Source of the DNA: Thozetella sp. PMI_491
Lineage: Eukaryota; Ascomycota; Sordariomycetes; Chaetosphaeriales; Chaetosphaeriaceae
Reading direction: 5' to 3'
Assembly (NCBI GenBank): GCA_021432635.1
Contig: MU270100.1
Coordinates: forward strand, 183,592-247,591
Length of the DNA: 64,000 nt
The notes under the pieces are model-generated. The model was given only the letters and a program-made list of their open reading frames with translations. It was not told where the DNA came from and ran no database searches. Position 1 is the stretch's first letter, and every line of letters starts with the position of its first letter. Below, piece after piece: positions 34,516 to 46,034 of the stretch. A program made the translations under genes and the position numbers.

Positions 34516-35522
34516 TTAAGCCGTTTTCTCCTCCTTTTGCCCCGGCGTTGGGCCCAATCCAGTCTGACCAAGGAGCACCAAGACGGGCCAGCAAGCTAGC
34601 ACTCCAAACACACAAAAGAGGGTGCTGACAATCTGCCACAGGTACCACGCAGGCGCACCGAGACCGGGCAGGATAAACTTCAGGAATTCATTGGTCTGAT
34701 AGAGATCCTCCTGCTTCGCGATCATGTATCTGGTATACCCGAGCCGGAGAGTCGTGTCGTCTTCACCGGTCGACGAATGGACGGCTTTAGACTTGCCCTT
34801 ACCGTTGGGCTCGGCTGCGGCTACTTCGGCATAGGATGGCCCGTCGTTCTCACGCGGCTTCGCAGTGGATGCCTGGGGGAGACGCTCCAAGATCCGGCCG
34901 CTGCCAGTGACACGGCACTGGACGAGATGTAGTACCGTAGTAAGGTGGACAGGGGCGCGGTAGAAGGGTATGAACCATATAGCAAAGACTTGCGAGATTT
35001 CCAAGTACATACGGTTTGTTTGCGGGTCGAGGACTGCAGACACCGGGAGAGTGCGGTTAGCCTGGGTCACACACATAGGGGGTTCCGGTGACGTACTGGC
35101 CGATTCGATCTCGAGGGAGATCCTCGGGCTGAGGATCCTATACCACTTAAATATGGCCAGGATAAGCGTCCGAGAATTGAAGGTGCCGAGGCCGGGCACC
35201 GTCACGTCGTCAAAGGCCGGCACGCGGCAGAAAGGATGCACAAAGGAGGCTTCAGGGAGGAAGTGCTCCTGCACGACCTTGTACTGCACGGCTGGCGAAC
35301 CCTGGCAGAGGGCTCTCACGACACCCGCGATCTCCTTTTCTGTGCGAGGGGTCAGCGATGCGGCAGAGGGAGCATGGCGGGCCCAACAGGAGGAAGAGAA
35401 GCAACCCCACCGACGCAGCGAGAGACCACCTTGGACGGGAAGGAGATGCTGCCCTGCCGGACGGGCGGCCGTTCCGACACGGAGATTGCGTCGGAGGCGT
35501 CATGCTTACCTGGATGTTCCAT
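34516..35522 (-). CDS. SigF-like NTF2-like domain protein
   Basis: Exons 35510-35522 and 34516-35339 (minus) give 278 residues. The 13-nt first exon (MEHPE) joins KEIAGVVRALCQGSPAVQYK across a 170-nt intron (GTAAGC to TCGCACAG). The NTF2-like fold region includes EHFLPEASFVHPFCRVPAFD, ILAIFKWYRILSPRISLEIE, MYLEISQVFAIWFIPFYRAP and VHLTTVLHLVQCRVTGSGRI, followed by a disordered insert, a QEDLYQTNEFLKFILPG block and a C-terminal hydrophobic helix (WQIVSTLFCVFGVLACWPVL). This is a conserved fungal family of unknown function, probably membrane-tethered. The tiny first exon is supported by an excellent start context (CCGCCATGG) and by phase. Confidence 0.82.
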
Positions 35523-36666
35523 GGCGGTGGTAGTAGCAGTCGTCTAAGTTCTTTGGGGCAGACCCTGTTTGACGCACAGTCTCTCTTTTCGGGTCGGAGG
35601 GCTGTGTGCCTCAGTCGCCGAGATGCAGGTTGGATTCCTCTGCGCGTTCGAGAACGAAACATACATACCTAGGTGGGAAAGGAGCGCCTAAGATGCCATG
35701 TTGCTGTGATGTGCGGTACACATTGGTGTGTGCAGGTCAAAGGAGGACGTCTACGGACGGGAGGGCTCGGAGTAGTGATGTCATCATTCCAAAAGGGTTC
35801 TGGAGCTCCAAAGTTTAGCACGTGTGGATGCGGGATAGGTGCAGATGTTTCCCGATGCGGCGAATTTCAAGCGCCAGTTGCCCCCCCCCTCCCCTTGCGT
35901 TAGGCAACAGCTAGGTAAGGTGCGGACAGTGCCTTGGCGACTTACCTTAGCTAGGGCGCCTGGTGCGGGGTCTTGGCATTGCGCCAGGAACGGCTCAGGC
36001 ACTGGCTCGCTCCTTCCTTCCCTCCCTCCCCGGAAATTGTAGGTGTTGCTTTGCTGTCGCGTCTTTTGGGGGGTGGCGGGGCGCAAGAGCAGGAGCCAGG
36101 GCGAGGGCCTGCCCGCTTGTCCCAGGAAATCGGTAACCTTGGCGCGTCTGAGCAGCTGCAGCGTTTCGGACGCGGGTCTGGGCCTCTCGAAACGGGCTGC
36201 AGAATGCCTCTTTTGGCGGTACGGGTACCATGAGCCTGTCTAAGACGCGCCTGTCTAACCGAGACATTCAAGCCAGCACAACCAGCTGCGGAAAAAAAAC
36301 GGTGCGCGCGCAACATGTGATGCCACTGAGAATTCCGCGAAATCAGAGCGACCTTGATCCGCTCCTATTATAAGATATGGAAAGAACCCAGCTCCGGCAT
36401 TCCCTTGGTCGGGACATGTCCCTCTTTGAAGGGGGGGGAGGGGGAATAAAATCAAGCACAAACCCGCCTGTCAGATACATAACTCATTCTCGGCATGAAT
36501 TGCACCGCCCGCTGCATGCTGCCTTCCTTCAACGCCGGAAACATGGGGAGGCAGCATGGCTCGTTGCTGGCAGTCCAACGGCCGCTCCAAAGCCGTCTCA
36601 AACACAATAAACGCCAACCCACCCCCCGGCCAGCTCTAACCCTGTCCAATTCTGCCTTTCCGCCCA
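35523..36666. other. Intergenic region, 1.1 kb
   Basis: GC-rich and low-complexity in places (C-run at 35881-35889, G-run at 36430-36440). No gene supported. Confidence 0.45.
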
Positions 36667-37509
36667 TCACCTCCGCCGGCTGCCGCTGGACCTCCGTACT
36701 TCCCGGTACGGCGCGTCGCCCCCGGCAAACCTATCTGGATCCACGTCCCTGTAGACGCCGGGGTCTCTTCGGTACTCGCTGCTCCTCCGCTGGCTACTCC
36801 GATGCCTGCGCGGCGGGCTGTGCTCCTCGATGACCACCACCTCATCCTCATCGTCCGCAGACACCACCCTAGGCGGCGGCGGGCCGCGGCTCATCTCGCG
36901 GCGCCGCTCCTCCACCACGATGCGCTCGGCACGTGGCATTGCCTCCTCCACCACGACGGGCACGGGGCGGGTGGTCGTTGTCTGCCGGACCTCGACGGTC
37001 GCGCGGCCGCGCGACCGGTGGCGATGGTGGCGGTGCGACCGGCTCTTGCGCGTGACGACTGAGGCCGTGCCAATGCTCTCGGTCGTGTCGGGGTTGCCGA
37101 GGTTGATGCACCAGTAGACGATCCACAGTAGCAAGACGAAGCCGCCCACGGCACCGAGGGTGATGCCGACGACGGTGCCTGGGTCCGGGCCGCTGGTGAG
37201 GGACCCGTACCCCGCCGGGATGGCTGTCGTCGTGACGATCACGTCACGCGCCTGTACCGGCGTGCCGGCTTCGATTTCGCGCGGGAGTTGAGGGGGCAGT
37301 TTGCGCGCTGCGAGGTCGGGGACTGTGGGCGAGGCGTCTGCCTCGAACCGTGATGCGACGGAGGATGTGTCGGGGCCGCGGGGGCCGTGTAGGGATCGTG
37401 GTGATTCTTCGCGCGTCTGTAGCAGCTTGAGGAGTTGTCGATCGGCGAGGCGGAATTCTAAATTGAGCGCCGGCGCGCCCCGCGGGTCGGCTAGGGCCAC
37501 AGGCGCCAT
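36667..37509 (-). CDS. Single-pass membrane protein with Arg/Ser-rich cytosolic tail
   Basis: Intron-less, 280 residues. Extracellular or lumenal N-half without a clear cleavable signal, one TM helix (TVVGITLGAVGGFVLLLWIV, about residues 112-132) followed by YWCINLG, then a long basic tail rich in HRHHRHRSRGR, pairs of Arg and acidic patches (ADDEDEVVVIEEHSPPRRHR). The GAVGGFxLLLWxxYW block recurs in uncharacterised Sordariomycete proteins as I recall them. It could be a cell-surface sensor or scaffold; no enzymatic motif is visible. ATG at 37509 is the only sensible start. Confidence 0.75.
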   Translation of the reverse strand: MAPVALADPRGAPALNLEFRLADRQLLKLLQTREESPRSLHGPRGPDTSSVASRFEADASPTVPDLAARKLPPQLPREIEAGTPVQARDVIVTTTAIPAGYGSLTSGPDPGTVVGITLGAVGGFVLLLWIVYWCINLGNPDTTESIGTASVVTRKSRSHRHHRHRSRGRATVEVRQTTTTRPVPVVVEEAMPRAERIVVEERRREMSRGPPPPRVVSADDEDEVVVIEEHSPPRRHRSSQRRSSEYRRDPGVYRDVDPDRFAGGDAPYREVRRSSGSRRR

Positions 37510-38793
37510 CGCAGCACCAACTCTGTGGCCACGGGGAAAAGGGGCGAGGGATACGTAAGAGGCAAATTGCAGAGCAGCTGTTGTGCTTCACCAGGGCGAC
37601 CCTTTCGCAGATGACGAGGTGTCGCAAGGGAGGCGCCGGGGTCTCTGCTCGGTTTCGTTGGCGCAAAACGGCAGAATGCAGATTATGATCGGGCGGTCCG
37701 GGATGGGTGTTGTTTGGGTTGGGCTGAGGGGCGTTGGCCCGTTCGTTGTGCTGACTGGGGAAGTTGGCTCCAGATTACGCGCGATAATCTTGGAAGGCTG
37801 GGGTGGGGGAGCAAGCACTGCAGACAGGGGGCCTGGTTTGCCGCCTGGGGCCGAGGAACACGAGCTATCGCTTGTTGACGTAATTTGCGGCGTGTACCCG
37901 GCGCGCGCTGCATGAAGAGACGCTAGGCCCGTGGAGAGATCCAGTCATTGTCGTGTAACTGTGGGCGGGCGATCTGTGTGCATGCGCAAGGAGAGAGCGA
38001 GCGTTGGAAACTTCGACGAACCACTAGTGTATATCCATCTCTCAAGCCTCCGTTTCAAACCAACACGGCAGCGAAGCTCGGAGGGAAGGGGGGGGCCGCG
38101 GGCGAGCCGCCGTGTTAATTAACCACGGCCGATCTGAAGAGGTGGCCAGGCCTGGCCAGTCCTCATCCCCGCACAGGGCAACGGGGTTGGGCTTGCCCGG
38201 GAGTCGGGACATATATCATACAGTAATACATGGGGATGGTATTTTTCCTGGTCTATGTAGGTAGGCAATTCTATACAACATTACCAGTGCATGGTCCCCA
38301 CCCCAAAGCCGGGAGATTGATTGGGTGGACGGCTGCGAGAGGGAGCAAACCCGGGGTCGAAATCAAGTTCCGCCCACTGCACCACCTTGATTGCCCAGAC
38401 AGCTCGGCAGCTCAAGCCGTGCCACGGCGCACCCGCTCGCACAAGAGGCTGGAGGCAGCAGGCGGGCGGGCGTGTCCTTGGCTGGGGTTGAGGCTAGACT
38501 GCAGAGGCTCGAATGGGCACGTAACCGCTACCGCCATTCCAGCCTCCAGGTCCTATAATAGCAGGTTGCATATACTGCGGCGGACTCCTAACATTGCCCT
38601 CGATTGTGATATTCGAGCAAAAACAGGGGTATAGACCATCATGTTCTCACCCTACGGGCCGCCGCCCCCTCCTTACTGCGTAGAGTCTTCCTCACGAGGT
38701 TTGCACCTCCATGGCCTGAGCCCAGTTGTATCATGCGCCCCCGATCGCCTCGAAGACACGCACATGCCGGTGGGAGTTGATCGCCCTGCATTT
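37510..38793. other. Intergenic region, 1.3 kb
   Basis: Upstream of the membrane protein and downstream of TSC1. Short GC-rich frames only; no gene called. GTAGGTAGG lies at 38258-38266. Confidence 0.45.
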
Positions 38794-41700
38794 TCATACA
38801 AACCCTCTAATTCTCTGCATCCCGGTCGCCTTCTTTTCTTTCTTGTTGTCCTTGTCGTCCTTGTCTTTGCGGTCTTTCCGAATGGTGTTTTGTACGCCGC
38901 CTGTTCGTTGTCAGTATGCTACAGTTGTTTATAGCCGGAGGTACAAAGTATGGCGCTCACCTCTGCCGAAGTACCGCTCCGGACTGTTCCTGCCACCGGC
39001 AGCTGCATCTAGCGGCGACACGATGGGAGGGGTGTGCGGCTGTTGAGACCCGGCAGTTGCCGGGGATCCGTCTAGCCCATCGAAATCAGAGAATACTCGG
39101 TGGCCCTTGTTCCGAATGTCCACCGGACTACTTCCTGGTGACATCTCGGCGTCCGGGTCGAACGAACTGGTCCTGTCGCCCGCTCTGCCCTTCTTCTCAG
39201 CGAGGTCGGCCTGCATGTCTAGGATCGAAGATTGCAGCACTGTATACTTCCGCATCAGCGTGCTGTACTGTTTCTGTAGCTCCGACTGCTTGGCGCGGCT
39301 CGCAGCGAGTGCGCTCTCGAAGACGGCCGCAACGTTGTTCTGCGCCTGGCTGGGGTCGTTCTTCTGCGCGTCTGCGAGCCTAGTGTTTAGAACCACGATT
39401 TGGGATTCGTAGAGGCGGCGCGCCTGATGAAGCTCCCCGTCACGGGCGGCCAGGTCCGCCGAGAGCTGTTTTGCCTGTGCCTTGGCCACCGCGGCTTCCT
39501 CGATTGCAGTCTGCATTGTCTCCTCTTTACCCTGGAACCGGCGCTCCGATGCTGACAGCCGTGCCACCTCGCTCCGCAGCCGCTCGATCTCGTCGGCGTT
39601 GATGTCAATCGCCTCGAGGGCCTGCTCCGCCATGAGCTTCCTCTCATCCGCTTCGAGGACCACCACACGCAGCTTCTCGGATTCTCCTTTCGCAGCCGCC
39701 AGGTCGCGCTCGAGCTGCTCGCGCGACGCCGCCCACTTCCTCTGATCTTCCCGGAGCAGCTTGAGCTTCGCCGACAGGTCTGCATCCCACTTATGGCTCA
39801 TGTTTCGCCTGTGGTCCGACTCCTTTTTGATCTGTGCCTCGCTTAGCTTGGCTTCCTCCAAGCGGCGCCTCATGTTCCGTGCCGCCATTACGAGGTTCTG
39901 GGTCTCGGCTTCCGTTGCCTCTTCCCGAAGCTGCTTCCGGCGCAGCTCGCCAATGTGCGCCATATGCTGCTCCTTAATGTATCGCTCAAACTGCAGATCG
40001 TTTTGCAGGAGGAGAATCTGATGGTAAGCGTGCGAGAGCTTATCGCTCAGATCCGCTGTCGAACCCGACATGACGTTCGATTGCTGCGGGAGGGGGAGCT
40101 GTGCCGAGGCTTTTTCTGGTATCGAGTCCTGGTGGCTGAGCGCCAGGGACAAGACGCTCTCGTTCCCGTGTGACTGATGCAGGCCAGATTTGATCACCTT
40201 GTTGGACTGTATCATGTCCTGGAGCTGGCTGTTCGACGGAGACTGCACCAGATGTGGTGGAAGCGTGGGGCTGTCGGGGACGAAGTCGCGCGGTCGACCG
40301 TCTCCAGACGCCCTCGTCGAGACATGGCTTGACTGTGAGTTTCGCCGGACGGAAGGGGTGCTAGATGGGCCGATTTGCGAGTCCATAGCGGTGGTGGACT
40401 GAGTGTGGCGCCAATGGGCAGAGAGCGAATCTCGCGACGACGAGGTGGCATCCCCGGCAACAGAGGTGCTGAGGAGCCCATAATTCAAGTTGTCTCGGTC
40501 CGCGCCTTCCCGAGTGGAGAGATTAAGAGACTGCGCAGGCGAGACGACCCCATAGCCGTTCTCGGCCGCCCGGTCGGGAAGAACCGAGAGGGCCATGCAA
40601 TCGGCCAAGACCTCGTGCGCCTCACACTTGATCCAGCGGCTGAAATCTGTCTTTTCGGTCTCAATCGTGAGGCTGTAGAAGTTGGCGTGGAGAAGGTGGT
40701 GCTTCGTAAACCGCCCTGATCTGTCGCGGATCTCGGTCGATTGGACGTCGATGTCCTCCGCGTTGTTAGCATGCCGGAGGTAGCGCTGGGGCTTCCTTAT
40801 GTAGTCCAAGAAGTTTATAGGGTAGAGGCCGTAGAGGAGGGTGTAATACTCGGAGAGATGGGGGATCGAGTACGGATCGTTGTCGGGGTTGATTAAGCTC
40901 TCCTCCCAGGTCGAATTATGGCCCAGCGATTCCATGTCCATCTCTTGCTCGGTATGAGCGACCGCGAACGACTTGTCGCGCTCCCAGAACAAGAGCCGAG
41001 CATAAATATTGAAGAGGGTTGGGAGGAACGGCACGAGAGAGCTGGGGATGTAGGGCAAGAGCATGTTCAGCGCGACGAGGGCCAGGGCCACCGTCGTGGT
41101 GGAACTGTCCTTCTGTAACGATTGCAGAATATTGCCGAACAGGGGCGTGTCAAGCACCAGATGAAGATGAGGAGGCTGACTTCGAATGAATTCTGCCAGG
41201 AGGGTTAGGGCCGCGTTGCGAGAGTCCCTCTTGACCATATAAGCATCTAAGCCCGTCATGAACTTCTACACGAAGGTACCTGTCATCAGCGCATATGCCC
41301 CATCAACACTTGAGAGTAACGGGAAGCCTACCTTAGGGTCCTTCTTCCCGTATATCATGAGACACTCGCGAACTAGCCTCACTTTGAACTCGGTCCGCTC
41401 GTCGCCACTTTGTATCGCACGGTGCACCTCCACCCACCTCACCATTAGCCGCCCGGCAAACGGAGTGAGGCCGCCATCGTTGATGCTTTGTTCCTCTCCG
41501 CTGTCCATCGTGGCTAGCGCCGTCACGTTTCCAAGGGCCTCGTTCGCCAATCCTTTCTGATGTGGTAAAAAATCCAGCACTGGGTCTATCAGTCTATCAC
41601 ACCAAGGGAGCAGCAATGTGCGAGTCCGGATCATTGGCAGAAGGCAGCGAAGCACGACGAGAAATGCAGCGAGATTCTCAGGCTTGCCTACGACGTACTT

Positions 41701-42019
41701 CTCGTACAGGGCGAGGAGGTCATCGTTAATGCCTGCCTCTTCGCCCCTATCGTATCTCTCGAGGTATACATCAAGAAGCGTGGTCAAGTCGTCGGGAAGG
41801 GGGAGGCTCGGTTCGCGGAAGAATACATCTATCGCCTTTGCGACTTCTTTGGCAGTCCTACATGACGAGAAGACTCAGTTGATTAATTCATCCGCCAATA
41901 GCTCTAGGGACATCATGGACGGGCGGGGAGGTGCCAGCACAAGTGCGGAGAGGCAGCGCAGGGGAGGAAGAGGGAGGCCCGGTTCCGGGGAGGCACGATA
42001 CGTACGCAGAGGATGCCAT
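38794..42019 (-). CDS. tsc1: Hamartin (TSC1 homolog)
   Basis: Four exons (minus): 42006-42019, 41332-41857, 38961-41265 and 38794-38900, with introns of 148, 66 and 60 nt, give 983 residues. The 14-nt first exon (MASSA) splices to TAKEVAKAIDVFFREPSLPL, and the last intron yields the C-terminus YFGRGGVQNTIRKDRKDKDD, then KATGMQRIRGFV. The N-terminal half is the hamartin helical repeat (ALTLLAEFIRSQPPHLHLVL, LYGLYPINFLDYIRKPQRYL). The C-terminal half is coiled coil from about residue 570. Partner of tuberin (TSC2) in the Rheb-GAP complex that restrains TORC1; cytosolic/endomembrane. A Lys/Asp-rich motif before the tail is typical of fungal orthologs. Identity is strong. Confidence 0.92.
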
Positions 42020-43363
42020 GTTGGCGATTATGCTTGTCTAAGCAACTCCTTCGCTCTCTGCGTCCTGGCCAGCGTGCACCCGTCTCCCGTCCGAAGTCCC
42101 TTTCGAGCGTTGGTGCGGGGAACTCTGTCCGGGGAACGGTCGCAACGAAGGTCGGACCTCTGGATCAACCCTCATAGGTTTCGGACACAAGACGAGGAGT
42201 TCAGCTCTGCGGCAAAGAATGTCGCCGCGGCGAATGGGGACAAGACGCTGGCGCGAGCAGACAAGCCAAGGTGAGCGCAGGTGAAAGATTGTAGCTTTGG
42301 CCAAGCTACCTACCGCACCTGAGGTGGTTGCTTGGTAGGCGGGCCGGGAAGAAACTTGAAAAAGTGGAGCCAGGGCATGCTCGCCGGGGGGAACGCAATA
42401 ATTAGGTCCCTTTCGCGTCGCGCCCAGCTTGGACCGGCATGAGCAGACGTGCACCATGTGACCTAATTAATCACCTGTGCCGGTCGTGGGATGATGCCGC
42501 CTAGTGGGACCTTAGGTAATTGCCGTGTGTGGTTAGATCGCTTTACATCTGCTCCTGCCTTCGTGGAGCACTGTGTAGCATCGTTTTCTCTTCTCGCCCC
42601 GGCGAAATCGTTCTAGCGTTGCACGAGGTGAGCTGATTATCTCGGCCACAGCTCCAGAAGCTTTGTGCGCCATTTGTTGCTTTTGGACCGATCCCGGCGG
42701 CCAAGCGCCATGGCCACCGACTCGAAGGATATTAAGTGCTCGGATTGAAAGAGTCTCTGACGATCGTCCGTGAGTGCCTTCTCTGCACGGTTAGACACTG
42801 TCTGTCTATCTGCCAGGGAGGGGCGCACTAGCGACTCTTCTCTGCCTTGAATGACCTGCGCCTGCGTGGTCGCGGCGGTCGATCGCAACCCCGCATTCCG
42901 CTCAGAGCTTGCCGGGTTGTGCTAGGGCTCCACCGCGGGCAGTTTTAGCATTCGGGAACAGGGGCCTTCAGGCACTGGGATGCGCTGAGGGCGACACACT
43001 GTGGGGCCAGAATGATGCTGAAAGCTGGGGAAACCGGACGAGGTCACGCATCCGCCCCTCCAACACTGACAGGACCTCTGGACGTCTTGCCCCCCCCTCA
43101 CGTGTGTGGAGGATCTGCGCAGCTCTGGCCACCCTCTCATTGTTCAAGAGGGAGGGCACAGAAAACCCAAACCTCAGCTTCCCCTCCTTCTTTTCTTCCC
43201 TCCACAACCGGCGGGCTATCTCGACATCGTCAGATTCGAGGTCCCTTTGTCTACACCACAACCCTTCCCCTCCCCCCCCTTTCTCCATATCGACCAATCC
43301 ATCCCATCTCCTCCCCTTCTCCCTCCCCCTCCCCTCCTATCAGCTCAGACAACGATCGCCAAG
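42020..43363. promoter_or_regulatory. Divergent TSC1 / DJ-1 promoter region
   Basis: 1.3 kb between start codons. A pyrimidine-rich tract (43260-43340, mostly C and T) precedes the DJ-1-like start and is typical of fungal core promoters without TATA. No gene seen. Confidence 0.5.
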
Positions 43364-44562
43364 ATGGCCACCAAGACCCCCGCCTCGGAGGAGCCCATTG
43401 AGGTGCTCTTTGCACTTCACGACAAGTTCGACCTCTTGGACTTTGCTGGTCCCGTCGAGGTCCTCACTACGGCCATGCACAACTTCAGCGACTCCGGTGA
43501 GTAAAAACCACGGCCGTTGTTCGAGCCGATTCCATTGTCTGTGATGGTTGCCCCTTGTATTACCCCTCCTCCTGAACCATGCACCGGGTGGATGCAGCTC
43601 CCATCCCCCCTTCGACCCCTCAGTCCCGAGTCATCCATTGGGGCTTCACTCCTCGATGAGCATCAACCATCATGTCCTTGTTGCTGTTAGAGCAAGCCCA
43701 TTTAGCCTATTGTGCCCGTGCGTTCTCTCACAGCAAGGAGTCGTGGCTAACTTGCGTCGTCCAGGCACCAAGGCATTCGAAATCACCCTCGCCGCTGGCG
43801 AACCCAAGGTCCTCTCGGCCCAGGGTGTTATCATCGGCTCCCAGGTCTCATGGAAGGACGCCTACGAGCGTCTCACAGACTTCGACGTACTTGTCGTCCT
43901 CGGTGGCAACAGCCAGGAGATCCTCAAGAACAAGGCCGAGCCCCTCGACCTCATCACGGCCTTTGCCAAGCTCCAGAGCGAGGATTCATCGCGTGAGCGC
44001 TCTCTGCTCTCCATCTGCACCGGCTCGCTCTTCCTCGCACAGCAGGGGATCCTCGCCGGCCTGTCGGCCACCACCCACCCCGACCACCTCACCACATTCG
44101 AGAACCTATGCAGCCAGGCTGCAACTCGCGAGCTCGACGACCGCACCGACATCATCGAGGAGGCTCGATATGTCGTCAATAACCTACGATTCGACCTCGG
44201 AGACGAGGATGAGAACCCCTACATCCGCAAAAAGTCGGACGCTCGCCGCCCGTCGAACGCCCGGTACGTGTGGCATAGCGCGAGACTGTCCCCTCCTCTC
44301 CACTGACTAACCTCGTTCGTCTTATAGCAAGGGATCCATCTCTTTCAAGGGGTCCAACGCGCGTCGCGAGTCCATTGCCCGCCGCGCGGCGATGCGCCTC
44401 GGTGGTCTTCGGGTCATCACGGCGGGGGGCGTGGCTGCTGGCCTAGATGCAGCTCTGTATCTGGTCAGCATCCTTGTCTCCGAAGATTCGGCCAACGAAG
44501 TGGCCCGTATTTTGCAGTTGACCTGGACCAAGGGCATCATTGTCGATGGTCTGGATGTCTAG
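43364..44562 (+). CDS. DJ-1/PfpI family protein (class I glutamine-amidotransferase-like)
   Basis: Exons 43364-43496, 43765-44263 and 44328-44562 give 288 residues. Intron 1 is unusually long (268 nt), intron 2 is 64 nt with a CTGACTAAC branch region. Family features: IEVLFALHDKFDLLDFAGPV at the N-terminus, FDVLVVLGGNSQEIL, the nucleophile elbow LLSICTGSLFLAQQGIL with its Cys, ATTHPDHLTTFENLC and the final GGLRVITAGGVAAGLDAALY block. A roughly 40-residue basic insert (RKKSDARRPSNARKGSISFK) sits before the last block. Members include isonitrile hydratase-like and stress-related proteins. The exact reaction is unknown. Confidence 0.9.
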
Positions 44563-45093
44563 GCGTCCGGCGCAAATGGCTATAGAGGACTTGACCTTCA
44601 TAGAGCCATAAAAGGATCAAATGGGAACTCTACGGTAGAGCACTCAAAACAGAGACCATTGCAATCGAGATGAATAAATTTAAAAAAATATATGTAACCA
44701 AACTTTGCTATCTTCTGCCTTCTCCCGTCCCCCCCTCTTCTTAAATTCTCTGATTCCGGACGGGGACGCATAGGAACTCAATTGCCTTGGCCTACACCCG
44801 AAGTAAGGCAAGGTCTGCAGGTACTATGTAGGTGCGTGAGGTAGGTAGGTACCTAAGGTATAAAAATAAAAAAACGGGGTACTGTGAAGGCATTGGGCTA
44901 AGCTGGTTGGGTAGGTGCACGGACCATGCAGTCCCCTGCTGGCAAGCAAAAGTCGAAAATTCGGGACATCCGTCCCAAGCTCGATTCGCGTGTAGACAAA
45001 CATTGTTCAGCGCCGCCACCGCTTGAGCCTAACTCCGGCCACAATTCACTAACCTTGCTGCGAGCAGGGGATCTGAAGCTACATATATATACT
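44563..45093. other. Spacer with TAGGTAGGTACCTAAGG-type motif
   Basis: 3' UTR of the DJ-1-like gene and promoter of uL23m. Contains GTAGGTAGGTACCTAAGGTA at 44841-44860, followed by an A-rich run; no gene. Confidence 0.5.
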
Positions 45094-45901
45094 ATGGCGA
45101 CAGCTGCGGCCTCTGCGGCCGCGAAGCAGCTGGCGCCGCACTTTAATGTCGGCCACAAGAAGATCTTCCTGTACGACGTCCACCCACTGCGACCCCCATT
45201 GAGAATGGCTCTCGTCCAAAGCACGATCGGAGGAGAGGGATAACGTTCTAGAGCTGACCAAGTTCTCCATTGCCAGACCCAGCCATGTCATTGCCATGAT
45301 CCGCCCCCGCAAGAACATGGCTCCCAACTTCGCCACCTTCAAGGTGCCCCTAAGCTTCAACAAGCTCGACCTCCGCGACTATCTCTGGAACGTTTACAAC
45401 GTAAGGGTGCTCTCGGTGCGGTCCATGGTGAACCAGCAGGCACCGACGACCAAGAGCGGGCTGCGTGGCCAAATCTACCGCCCGCTGTCGGAGAAGCTGA
45501 TGATCGCCGAGCTCGACAAGCCGTTTGTGTGGCCCGAGGCCCCGGCCGAGGAGGACCGTGGCGATTTTGACTATTCTCTGTGGAAGAAGTACGACGAAGA
45601 GCGCCAGAGCCACTTGCAGACACGTAAGGATATGATGGATAACAAGATTCCTATGCGCGGGGACCAGCCCACGCCCGAGAGCCGCCGGCTGTTAGCGAAA
45701 GAAGCTGAGGCGATCCTCGAAGGCCGGAAGGAGTGGAAGAGCAGCGCCAAGCTGGACGAGGTGTGGAGCAATGCCGACATCTCGAGAGCGGCAAGGACAC
45801 CGAGAGTCGCGGAGGAAGCAGGAGAGCCACGGCTGGCGGGAAGCAGCAAAGATGTGGACATCATTGTCGAGGATGACAAACCATCCAGAAAGAGCTCATG
45901 A
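45094..45901 (+). CDS. Mitochondrial ribosomal protein uL23m
   Basis: Exons 45094-45170 and 45277-45901 with a 106-nt intron (GTACGA to ATTGCCAG) give 233 residues. The junction restores NVGHKKIFLPSHVIAMIRPR, followed by FATFKVPLSFNKLDLRDYLW, NVYNVRVLSVRSMV and KLMIAELDKPFVWPEAP. This is the uL23 core as found in the fungal mitochondrial large subunit (yeast Mrp20). The Ala-rich N-terminus (MATAAASAAAKQL) could act in import. The C-terminal 80 residues are charged and specific to filamentous fungi. It binds 23S-type rRNA near the peptide exit tunnel. The unspliced reading of exon 1 ends at a stop and would miss the fold. Confidence 0.9.
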
Positions 45902-46034
45902 GCACTGGGCATGGAAAGCAGTGTGTATGATGGGCTAGATCTGTATAGATCTGTATAGATGTATAACACTAGGAACACGAAAAGGCAATGTAACTGTTCA
46001 CGGGTATCGAGATGGTGTCTCATGGCTCTATGCT

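Noticed and set aside
41618..42274. Plus-strand 218-codon frame
   Set aside because: Antisense to TSC1 exon 2 and its promoter; low-complexity composition and no family resemblance.
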